From positions 1 through 10,480 of the forward strand of contig CAJKXG010000025.1 of NCBI GenBank assembly GCA_905203795.1: a DNA stretch of 10,480 bases, in the 5' to 3' direction. A program made the position numbers and the translations under genes. Below the pieces are notes generated by a model, which ran no database searches, was not told the origin of the DNA, and was given only the letters and a program-made list of their open reading frames with translations. The stretch comes from an uncultured Oscillospiraceae bacterium. GTDB lineage: Bacteria > Bacillota > Clostridia > Oscillospirales > Acutalibacteraceae. Position 1 is the first letter of the stretch. Each line of letters opens with the position of its first letter. Positions 1 to 5,100 of the stretch are shown in pieces.

Positions 1-599
1 CGGTTCGGCTCGCTGCCGATACTCCACGAGGTCACGCCGTCGATATTCTGAATGGTGGTGTGAATGATGCGGCGCTCATAGGGATTCATCGGCTCAAGCG
101 AAGCCTTGCGACCGGTGCGGCGCACCTGATTGCCCATTTTATTGGCCAGCCCCACCAGCGATTTTTCGCGTTTTTCACGGTAGTTTTCGATGTCGATGGT
201 CACGCGGTAGTAATCCTCACAGGCACGGTTCGCCACCAGCCCGACCAGATACTGCAACGCATCCAGCGTATCGCCGCGGCGACCGATCACGAAACCGAGA
301 TGCTCGCCGACCAGCGACAGTGTGCAGCTGTTTTCCTCCTCGGTCACCTCGACGGTCACGTCTCCCGCCTGCATCCCCGCGAGAATGTCCCGCAGATAAT
401 CCGCCGCGAGCTGTGCCGGAGTCTGATTCACAAACACGCGCACCTTGGCGGGCGCGCCGCCAAACAAGCCCAGCGTCTTTTTCTGCGGCTCCTGCAACAC
501 CTCAAATTCCACCTCATCCGCCGCAAGTCCCAGCTCGGCGGCGGCGTTGGCTTTTGCCTCCTCAATCGTGGCACCCAGTGCGATTGCTTCTTTCTGCAC
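1..599 (-). CDS. jag: Jag/KhpB RNA-binding protein, 3' end cut by window edge
   Basis: Jag (KhpB, SpoIIIJ-associated) is a cytoplasmic RNA-binding protein, usually encoded directly after yidC; with KhpA it affects RNA metabolism and cell division in several Firmicutes (family knowledge). Visible here are 199 codons: a Jag_N domain at about residues 1-50 (ending in the typical KTLGLFGG), a KH domain at about 80-135 with GxxG loop G106-R-R-G109, and the start of an R3H domain with R176xxxH180. The start is a GTG at 599. The frame has a stop 24 nt upstream and no ATG in between, and an AGGAAAGGA ribosome-binding site lies about 10 nt upstream. An ATG at 610 is in another frame. yidC ends 44 nt upstream, so the two are probably co-transcribed. 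The 3' end, finishing the R3H domain, lies outside the window. Confidence 0.95.
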   Translation of the reverse strand, partial: MQKEAIALGATIEEAKANAAAELGLAADEVEFEVLQEPQKKTLGLFGGAPAKVRVFVNQTPAQLAADYLRDILAGMQAGDVTVEVTEEENSCTLSLVGEHLGFVIGRRGDTLDALQYLVGLVANRACEDYYRVTIDIENYREKREKSLVGLANKMGNQVRRTGRKASLEPMNPYERRIIHTTIQNIDGVTSWSIGSEPN

Positions 600-643
600 C
601 GTTGATCCATCCTTTCCTCTTTACGATTTCGCAGCGACTGCGA

Positions 644-1939
644 TTATGGTTCCTGTTGTGTGTCGTCCGGCTGCTCCTCAACCAATTCCGGCTCCTTCAG
701 TTCGCCGGCTTCGATGCCGCCGGCTTTTTCCGCCGCTTCCTTTTTCTTCAGCTTATTGGGATTCTTGGTAGCGGGCGGCTGTTTTTTCTGCGAAGGCTTT
801 TCCGGCGCGGCTTGTTCCGCTGCCTTGGCTTCCTCCGCCAACGCCTGCTGCTCGCGCTTGCGCGATTCCGCCAGCCGTTTCTTATCCTCCGCTTTGCGGC
901 GGCGTCGTTCCTCGTCCTCGCGGATCGCCTGTTCACGCAGTTTGGCGGGGTTATAGATCATATTCAGCACAAACACCTGCAAGATGGAGATCAGGTTGGA
1001 GCAGATCCAGTAGATACCCACACCGCCCGGCACGATAAACGTAATATACAGCGAAAAAGCGGGCATCATGACCAGCATCATCACGTTGCTGCAACCCTGA
1101 CCGGGCTGCTTTTCGCTGCTCGTGCCCTTTTTGGTGAAATACATGCTGAGCACGGAGGACGCCGCCGCCGTCAGACCGGAGATCAGCGGGATCAGCCACA
1201 GCAGGCTGATATCCTGAGCACCGCCGCGCCACGGGGTTTCGAGCAGCGAATACTTGCCGATGCGGAAATCGCCGCGGATACGCAGAATCTCATTATAATA
1301 CGACTCCGCTTTTTCCGCCGTCATGCCGTCGAGCTTCCCGATCGCCTCCAGCACCTCGGTTTTGTTGGTTTCCAGATGCTGCATCATGTTCAGTTCGCGG
1401 TAATAGCCTTGCAGATCCTTGGGATCGACCTTCGTTTCGATATTGGCGCCTTCGATATACAACGCCTTGCCGTCGGCGTCCTTCAGCACGTTGCCGTTTT
1501 CGTCCTTCTGATAATACGTTTCGATATTGACCGCCGACACCGCCGCGTCAATCACATTGGTCGGCACCTTGGCCAGATATTGCAGCGGCGCGTAGATGAC
1601 GGAGATAACGCCGAACAGCACGATCATCTGCACCAGCATCGGCATACAGCCGCCGGTCATGCTCACACCCTCGCGCTCGTACAGCTCGGTGGTTTTTTGC
1701 TGCAGCTTCTGGCGATCCTGCGAATATTTCTTTTGCAGCCGCTCCAGTCGGGGCTGCAGCTTGATGCGCTCCGCCTGCGTTTTCTGCGAACGCAGCGACA
1801 ACGGGAACATCAGCAGGCGAATCAGCAGGGTAAACAGGAAGATGGAGATAAAGTAATTATCGACCAACTGATATACCAGATTCAAAATGAATCCGAGCGG
1901 AACAGCCAGAAATCCAAAAAGACTCGTAAAAATACCCAT
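644..1939 (-). CDS. yidC: YidC/Oxa1 family membrane protein insertase
   Basis: YidC inserts proteins into the cytoplasmic membrane, alone or with SecYEG. At 431 aa this is longer than Bacillus SpoIIIJ (about 260 aa). Hydrophobic segments lie at about 5-45, 100-120, 240-265 and 285-330. The arginine of the hydrophilic groove is R41, in LLIRLLMFPL, followed by the charged cytoplasmic hairpin (about 50-90), rich in K/R/E/Q. There is no lipobox cysteine at the N-terminus, unlike Bacillus YidC. A soluble insert of about 100 residues (130-230) separates the second and third membrane regions. After about residue 335 comes a polar tail of about 95 residues, K/R/E/A-rich and then acidic. The start ATG at 1939 has a GGGGAG site 8 nt upstream. 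It sits 37 nt after yidD and upstream of jag, the usual operon order. Confidence 0.96.
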   Translation of the reverse strand: MGIFTSLFGFLAVPLGFILNLVYQLVDNYFISIFLFTLLIRLLMFPLSLRSQKTQAERIKLQPRLERLQKKYSQDRQKLQQKTTELYEREGVSMTGGCMPMLVQMIVLFGVISVIYAPLQYLAKVPTNVIDAAVSAVNIETYYQKDENGNVLKDADGKALYIEGANIETKVDPKDLQGYYRELNMMQHLETNKTEVLEAIGKLDGMTAEKAESYYNEILRIRGDFRIGKYSLLETPWRGGAQDISLLWLIPLISGLTAAASSVLSMYFTKKGTSSEKQPGQGCSNVMMLVMMPAFSLYITFIVPGGVGIYWICSNLISILQVFVLNMIYNPAKLREQAIREDEERRRRKAEDKKRLAESRKREQQALAEEAKAAEQAAPEKPSQKKQPPATKNPNKLKKKEAAEKAGGIEAGELKEPELVEEQPDDTQQEP

Positions 1940-1976
1940 GAACGTTTCTCCCCAATTTTTAAATTACGGTATATCA

Positions 1977-2216
1977 TCAGACGCGCGGACGGCGAAAGGT
2001 AAATCGGTCGGGGACAGGGTCATAACCGCTGCCGCCCCACGGATTACAGCGCAAAATGCGCCATCCAGCCAACAGCCCGCCGCGCAACGCGCCAAATCGC
2101 TCGATTGCCGTAACAGCATATTCCGAACAGGTGGGCAAAAAGCGGCAAACAGGGGGACGGGAGGCGGAAATATGCTTTTGATACCAGCGGATACACGCCA
2201 CCATCACCCGTTTCAT
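1977..2216 (-). CDS. yidD: YidD membrane protein insertion efficiency factor
   Basis: YidD is a small amphipathic protein at the inner face of the cytoplasmic membrane that aids YidC-dependent insertion (family knowledge). This 79-aa protein shows the family hallmarks: an N-terminal amphipathic helix with Y12-Q-K-H-I-S-A, the motif C24-R-F-L-P-T-C30-S-E-Y-A, and the C-terminal C57[12 protein letters not shown]. Its length is close to the usual 70-90 aa. The start ATG at 2216 overlaps the rnpA stop in a 4-nt ATGA, suggesting translational coupling with rnpA. yidC begins 37 nt downstream. The order rpmH-rnpA-yidD-yidC-jag is the common bacterial arrangement. Confidence 0.95.
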   Translation of the reverse strand: MKRVMVACIRWYQKHISASRPPVCRFLPTCSEYAVTAIERFGALRGGLLAGWRILRCNPWGGSGYDPVPDRFTFRRPRV

Positions 2217-2548
2217 GGCAGCAACCCCGCCGCGCGAAGCTGCCCGCGCATCACATCCGAAAGCGCAGTGCTTTTCATGGCAGCCGTCCTTGTGCGCGCC
2301 ACAAACACGATATCATACCCGGATTTTACTTCCGGCGCAAGCGCACGATAGGCCTCCCGGATCACCCGACGGCAGCGGTTGCGCGTAACGGCATTGCCGA
2401 GTTTTTTGCTGGTCGTGATCCCCACCCGCGTTTCGCCGCGGCGATTTTTGCGCACATAGGCGATGAGCGCGGGATGGACATACGATTTCCCCCGATAATA
2501 CAGCGTGCGGAACTCGGTATTCGTTTTCAACACCGCAAACCGCGCCAT
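2213..2548 (-). CDS. rnpA: Ribonuclease P protein component
   Basis: RnpA is the basic protein subunit of RNase P. With the catalytic RNA (rnpB, not in this window) it removes 5' leaders from tRNA precursors. The 111-aa product matches the usual length of about 110-120. It carries the family signature at about 51-65, [15 protein letters not shown] (the RNR motif that binds the RNA), preceded by [11 protein letters not shown] choose the ATG at 2548 because [13 protein letters not shown] aligns with family N-termini and an AAAGGA lies 11 nt upstream. The frame stays open to 2587, but that extension would run through the terminator U-tract. rnpA sits just after an intrinsic terminator and overlaps yidD by 4 nt. 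Confidence 0.95.
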   Translation of the reverse strand: MARFAVLKTNTEFRTLYYRGKSYVHPALIAYVRKNRRGETRVGITTSKKLGNAVTRNRCRRVIREAYRALAPEVKSGYDIVFVARTRTAAMKSTALSDVMRGQLRAAGLLP

Positions 2549-2573
2549 CCTACATTCGTTCCTTTCATCTAAG

Positions 2574-2601
2574 AAAAAAAGCCACACGATGGTGGCCTTT
2601 T
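2574..2601 (-). terminator. Intrinsic terminator/attenuator between rpmH and rnpA
   Basis: On the minus strand a hairpin with stem GCCAC/GTGGC (2592-2596 with 2581-2585) and a 6-nt loop is followed at once by seven T residues (2580-2574). Four A residues upstream could extend pairing into the U-tract. This is a classic rho-independent terminator. It lies 104 nt after the rpmH stop and ends 26 nt before the rnpA start. I see no separate promoter for rnpA in the 155-nt gap, so partial readthrough is the simplest reading; that would keep L34 mRNA more abundant than rnpA-yidD-yidC mRNA. Confidence 0.75.
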
Positions 2602-2704
2602 CAGCAAGTGCCGGAAACGGAAAGAAAAGCGGACACGAAAGCAGCGGACAGACGCGCCGAAACGCAATCCTGCCGCCGGGGAGTGTGCCCGATCATCCGG
2701 TCAC

Positions 2705-2835
2705 TTAGTGGGTGAGCCGTTTTCTCCCTTTTGCTCTTCTGCGAGCCAGCACCTTGCGGCCGTTGGCAGTTGCCATTCTTTTACGGAAGCCGTGCTCCAT
2801 TTTGCGATGGCGCTTTTTCGGCTGGTACGCAGCAT
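2705..2835 (-). CDS. rpmH: 50S ribosomal protein L34, reading frame broken near the start
   Basis: L34 is a small, very basic protein of the large ribosomal subunit. The frame ending in TAA at 2707-2705 encodes an unmistakable L34 from TAC at 2827: YQPKKRHRK, then 31 residues from M at 2800, with [20 protein letters not shown] and ending in RLTH. Upstream in that frame there is TGA at 2842-2840 followed by CAG TAT GCT GCG, with no usable start. The expected start, ATG CTG CGT ACC (MLRT) at 2835, has a strong AAAGGAGG site 8 nt upstream but is out of frame. A normal gene would read MLRTYQPKK; exactly 4 nt, one copy of a TACC tandem, appear to be missing. Read from 2835 without a shift, the frame gives an unrelated 44-residue peptide ending at 2701. 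It may be a true mutation, a sequence error or a recoded gene. Confidence 0.85.
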
Positions 2836-2934
2836 ACTGTCATCCTCCTTTCGGACATTCGGTTCTTACCAAGCAGACACGAATCGCCTGCTCATTGACT
2901 GCCCGCATTTTCAGAGACAGCCTTGCGAGGATAC

Positions 2935-2964
2935 ATTATACCCCTTTTGTCATACAAAAGTCAA
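2935..2964 (-). promoter_or_regulatory. Vegetative promoter of the rpmH operon
   Basis: On the minus strand, TTGACT (2964-2959) and TATAAT (2940-2935) are separated by 18 bp, a near-consensus housekeeping promoter. The predicted start near 2928 gives a leader of about 90 nt before the rpmH ATG at 2835. The spacer contains a perfect 6-bp inverted repeat, CTTTTG/CAAAAG (2944-2949 and 2955-2960). Confidence 0.8.
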
Positions 2965-3121
2965 GACGCTTTTTTCGGTTTTTCCCCCGCTCGACGCATT
3001 TTTTTTCGATTCTTGTGCCCTCTTATTTTCAAAACACAACATCTTGTGGTTTCTCTGTTTTTTCTTCCTTCTGAAGAAAAGAAAAATTCCCGAATTCATG
3101 CGGATTTCGTTCGTTTGACGG

Positions 3122-3150
3122 TTGAAAATAAAGCGGGAACATGTTATAAT
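3122..3150 (+). promoter_or_regulatory. Vegetative promoter of dnaA with extended -10
   Basis: TTGAAA (3122-3127) and TATAAT (3145-3150) are 17 bp apart, with TG at 3142-3143 forming an extended -10. Transcription should begin near 3157, giving a leader of about 83 nt before the dnaA ATG. The -10 box is entered by one arm of a perfect inverted repeat (3147-3172), and the spacer contains the palindrome AACATGTT (3138-3145). Both could be protein-binding sites controlling dnaA. Confidence 0.82.
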
Positions 3151-3172
3151 AGTATATATATCTATACTATTA
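3147..3172. repeat. Perfect 10-bp inverted repeat over the dnaA -10 and start site
   Basis: TAATAGTATA (3147-3156) is repeated in inverted form as TATACTATTA (3163-3172) with a 6-bp spacer. The left arm overlaps the TATAAT -10 box and the predicted start lies in the spacer, so the element would act as DNA rather than as a complete RNA hairpin. The position suits a repressor operator. The protein that would bind is unknown. Confidence 0.6.
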
Positions 3173-3239
3173 AGATGTGTCGGCTGCCGCCCGTGGAGGG
3201 AGCGGAAACGGCGCATTTGTGAGGAGTTAATTATTCAAT

Positions 3240-4580
3240 ATGGAAACCATCAAAGACGCATGGGCAGGGATTTTGGAATGCCTGCGGAATATGGACGACG
3301 TCAGCAATGCCGCGTTTGACACCTGGCTGGCGTATTTGCAGCCGCGCGGAATCGAGGACGGCAAGCTGCTTGTCAGCGTACATACCGATTTCCAGCGCAG
3401 CATTATTCAGGATTTCTACAGCCTCAAGATCGAGGAAGCCATTCGGCGCACACTGGGGCTGCCGCTGTCGCTGGTGATCTTATCAGACGAGAGCGACAAG
3501 TCCGTATCCGCCGACGACGGTGCGGCAGACACGGACAGCCAGACTTTCCCGCCGAAAAACGCCGATTACGAGTATTCCTTTGAAAATTTCGTGGTCGGTC
3601 CGTCCAACCAATTTGCACATGCCGCGTCGCAGGCGGTGGCAAAGGAGCCGTCCTCCATTTACAATCCGCTGTTTATCCACGGCGGCTCGGGGCTCGGCAA
3701 AACGCATTTGATGTGCGCCATCTGCAACGAAATCAAAAAGCGCAATCCGGATTTCAACATCGTTTATACCAAAGGCGAAAACATGACCAACGAGGTCATC
3801 GAAGCGATCCGCAACGGGCAGACCGCGGAGCTGCGGGCAAAGTACCGACAAGCGGATATGCTGCTGGTGGACGATATCCAGTTCATCGCGGGCAAGGAAA
3901 GCACACAGACGGAATTTTTCCACACGTTTGAAGCACTGTATCAGGATCACAAGCAGATCGTGCTGACCTCCGACCGTCCGCCGAAGGAAATCGCCTCGCT
4001 GACTGACCGTCTGCGCGGACGTTTTGAAGCGGGTTTGCTGGCGGATATTCAGCCGCCGGATTACGAAACGCGCATCGCCATCGTCAAACGCAAGGCGACG
4101 CTGCTCAACCTCGATATTTCGGACGATCTGGCGGAATACATTGCGGCACAGCTGAAGAGCAATGTGCGGCAATTGGAGGGCACGGTGCGGCGCATGTACG
4201 CGGATCTGCTGCTGCGCGGGGAAAAACCGTCTTTGGCTGTCGCACAAACGGCGATTCGCGATATCCAGAGCAACAAGCGTCCCGCGCCGATCACGGTGGA
4301 GATGATCGTATCGGAAGTGTCGCGCACGATGAACGTATCGGTGGAGGACATCTATTCCAAGAAGCATTCCGCGCCGATTTCGCGGGCGCGGCAGGTCGCG
4401 ATGTTCATTGTGCGGGAGGTCGTGCCGTCGATGTCGATGGAAAAGATCGGCAAAGAGTTTGGCGGGCGCGATCATTCCACCGTCGTGTACACGATGGACA
4501 AAATGGCGTCGCGCATGGCAAAAGACGAGTCTCTCCGCGGCATTGTAGACGACATCATCAAAAACATCCGCGACTCCTGA
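3240..4580 (+). CDS. dnaA: Chromosomal replication initiator DnaA
   Basis: DnaA is the AAA+ ATPase that binds origin boxes, oligomerises and opens oriC. The 446-aa protein is of normal length. Domain I lies at about 1-80 (W8, W29 region), followed by a short acidic linker of about 82-108. The AAA+ domain III runs from about 112 to 330, with Walker A G148-G-S-G-L-G-K154-T155, Walker B L208-L-V-D211-D212, sensor I around T243-S-D, a probable arginine finger R261 in LRGRFEAGL, and sensor II R310 in SNVRQLEG. Domain IV, about 350-446, carries the DNA-binding signature G408-G-R-D-H-S-T-V-V-Y417. The start ATG at 3240 has GAGGAG about 13 nt upstream. It is the first gene of the plus-strand cluster, has its own strong promoter, and is followed by the 520-bp origin gap. 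No clear terminator follows it. Confidence 0.98.
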   Translation: METIKDAWAGILECLRNMDDVSNAAFDTWLAYLQPRGIEDGKLLVSVHTDFQRSIIQDFYSLKIEEAIRRTLGLPLSLVILSDESDKSVSADDGAADTDSQTFPPKNADYEYSFENFVVGPSNQFAHAASQAVAKEPSSIYNPLFIHGGSGLGKTHLMCAICNEIKKRNPDFNIVYTKGENMTNEVIEAIRNGQTAELRAKYRQADMLLVDDIQFIAGKESTQTEFFHTFEALYQDHKQIVLTSDRPPKEIASLTDRLRGRFEAGLLADIQPPDYETRIAIVKRKATLLNLDISDDLAEYIAAQLKSNVRQLEGTVRRMYADLLLRGEKPSLAVAQTAIRDIQSNKRPAPITVEMIVSEVSRTMNVSVEDIYSKKHSAPISRARQVAMFIVREVVPSMSMEKIGKEFGGRDHSTVVYTMDKMASRMAKDESLRGIVDDIIKNIRDS

Positions 4581-4602
4581 CAGAGAGTAATCAACACGGC
4601 TC

Positions 4603-4745
4603 TTGCGGGTCTATCTGCTTTCGTGTAAATCAATCAGTTGTATGTACCACATGAGCAGCCGATCGGTTGGTGTAGAAACGATTGACTCTTTGCGGGTGTA
4701 TTCCTAGTAATACATCCGGCGTATACATAATTTCTTATCTGCTTT
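4603..4745 (+). repeat. Paired short direct repeats TTGCGGGT and TATCTGCTTT in the origin gap
   Basis: TTGCGGGT occurs at 4603-4610 and 4690-4697 (and a third time at 5013-5020). TATCTGCTTT occurs at 4612-4621 and 4736-4745. In the first copy the two words are separated by one base; in the second they are 38 bp apart, with an 18-bp dyad in between. Their role is unknown. Confidence 0.55.
4697..4714. repeat. 18-bp near-perfect palindrome in the origin gap
   Basis: TGTATTcCTAGtAATACA is symmetrical except for one base pair (4703/4708). Its size and symmetry are those of a dimeric repressor operator. It begins 9 bp after a TTGACT (4682-4687), so it could cover a weak promoter, but the -10 there (TAGTAA, 17 bp away) is poor. 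Confidence 0.45.
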
Positions 4746-4795
4746 ACTCCCAAGCGCGGCGACGTCCGCAGGCGCAGGCGTAAATGTCAACAGAA

Positions 4796-4949
4796 TGTTC
4801 CACTTTCCACAGACGGTTTTCCACTCCACCGTTTACTGTTGAAACCTGTCGAAAACTTGCTGACAATTCGTCCACCTGTCTTCCACAGAAAAAATCGACG
4901 GAAAATCCTGCCGCATAGCCGTCTTTCGCGTTTTTTCACCGTTTCCACA
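4796..4949 (+). promoter_or_regulatory. Cluster of DnaA-box-like 9-mers in oriC
   Basis: Compared with TTATNCACA, the better matches are CTTTCCACA (4803-4811), TTTTCCACT (4817-4825), TCTTCCACA (4879-4887), TTTTTCACC (4932-4940) and GTTTCCACA (4941-4949), each with two mismatches. Weaker ones are TGTTCCACT (4796-4804) and TCGTCCACC (4868-4876). All lie in the same orientation, pointing towards dnaN. None is a perfect consensus, but the TTCCACA core recurs, and the last two abut directly, just before the DnaA-trio tract. Confidence 0.75.
4839..4867 (+). promoter_or_regulatory. Possible dnaN promoter within oriC
   Basis: TTGAAA (4839-4844) and GACAAT (4862-4867) are 17 bp apart and could serve dnaN, giving a leader of about 225 nt that runs through the DnaA boxes and trios. 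The -10 has two mismatches. A second, poorer candidate is TTGCGG (5013-5018) with TGCAAT (5035-5040). dnaN may also be read from the dnaA promoter, as no terminator is evident after dnaA. Confidence 0.3.
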
Positions 4950-4950
4950 C

Positions 4951-4968
4951 CTACTACTACGACTACGA
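4951..4968 (-). promoter_or_regulatory. DnaA-trio element (origin unwinding element)
   Basis: The plus strand reads CTACTACTACGACTACGA, so the complementary strand read 3' to 5' is GAT GAT GAT GCT GAT GCT: four perfect DnaA-trios and two with a changed middle base. In Bacillus subtilis such trios next to paired DnaA boxes bind the DnaA filament on one strand and start duplex opening (established knowledge). Here they follow two abutting boxes (4932-4949) after 1 nt and lead into the AT-rich stretch, exactly the expected layout. Confidence 0.82.
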
Positions 4969-5100
4969 AAATAGAAAGATATATTTTCTTTATTTTCTTC
5001 GCACATCGCACTTTGCGGGTTCTGTCATAGTCTATGCAATCAACTCCCGCCGTATTCCTGCATCTTAAAACTTTTTCATATTCGGAAGGACAGTGACATC

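Larger units (their letters stand above)
2836..3239. other. Divergent intergenic region between rpmH and dnaA
   Basis: This 404-bp gap holds the rpmH promoter on the minus strand, the dnaA promoter on the plus strand, and both leaders. Between them (about 2970-3110) lies an AT-rich, T-run-containing stretch with a weak 8-bp AT hairpin (3060-3067 with 3073-3080). I find no convincing DnaA box here, so the Bacillus-style upstream origin half is not visible. The dnaA leader can form a short stem, CCGCCC (3187-3192) with GGG-A-GCGG (3199-3205 side), of unknown role. Confidence 0.6.
4581..5100. other. oriC: oriC-containing intergenic region between dnaA and dnaN
   Basis: This 520-bp non-coding gap has two parts. 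The left part (4581-4795) carries short direct repeats (TTGCGGGT, TATCTGCTTT), an 18-bp dyad at 4697-4714 and a GC-rich block (4754-4781). The right part (4796-5000) has DnaA-box-like 9-mers all in one direction, a DnaA-trio tract and an AT-rich stretch of about 34 bp (4967-5000, about 82% A+T), the probable unwinding zone. The AT-rich stretch includes the imperfect inverted repeat GAAAATA/TATTTTC (4967-4973, 4991-4997). This matches the bacterial arrangement in which the origin lies between dnaA and dnaN. Open frames here are short and look spurious. Confidence 0.85.

Noticed and set aside
600..610. ATG at 610 as the jag start
   Set aside because: It is in a different frame from the Jag protein and overlaps the ribosome-binding site; the in-frame GTG at 599 is used instead.
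320..2002. A 560-codon open frame on the plus strand opposite jag, yidC and the start of the operon
   Set aside because: It is antisense to clearly recognisable jag and yidC, its translation is low-complexity and rich in R/H/L/Q, and it has no family features; it is a shadow frame in GC-rich DNA.
2549..2587. Longer rnpA starting at ATG 2587
   Set aside because: The extra residues are encoded by the terminator U-tract and the ribosome-binding region; family N-termini match the ATG at 2548.
3060..3080. Hairpin TTTTCTTC/GAAGAAAA as a terminator
   Set aside because: The stem is almost all A-T, there is no proper U-tract, and no gene ends nearby on either strand.
3136..3147. A LexA (SOS) box in the dnaA promoter spacer, GAACATGTTATA
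   Set aside because: The Gram-positive site needs GAAC-N4-GTTC; the right half is TATA, so only the small palindrome AACATGTT remains.
2836..3239. A second origin half upstream of dnaA, as in Bacillus
   Set aside because: I find no DnaA-box-like 9-mers of useful quality here; CTTGTGGTTTC near 3044 matches only the CCACA core.
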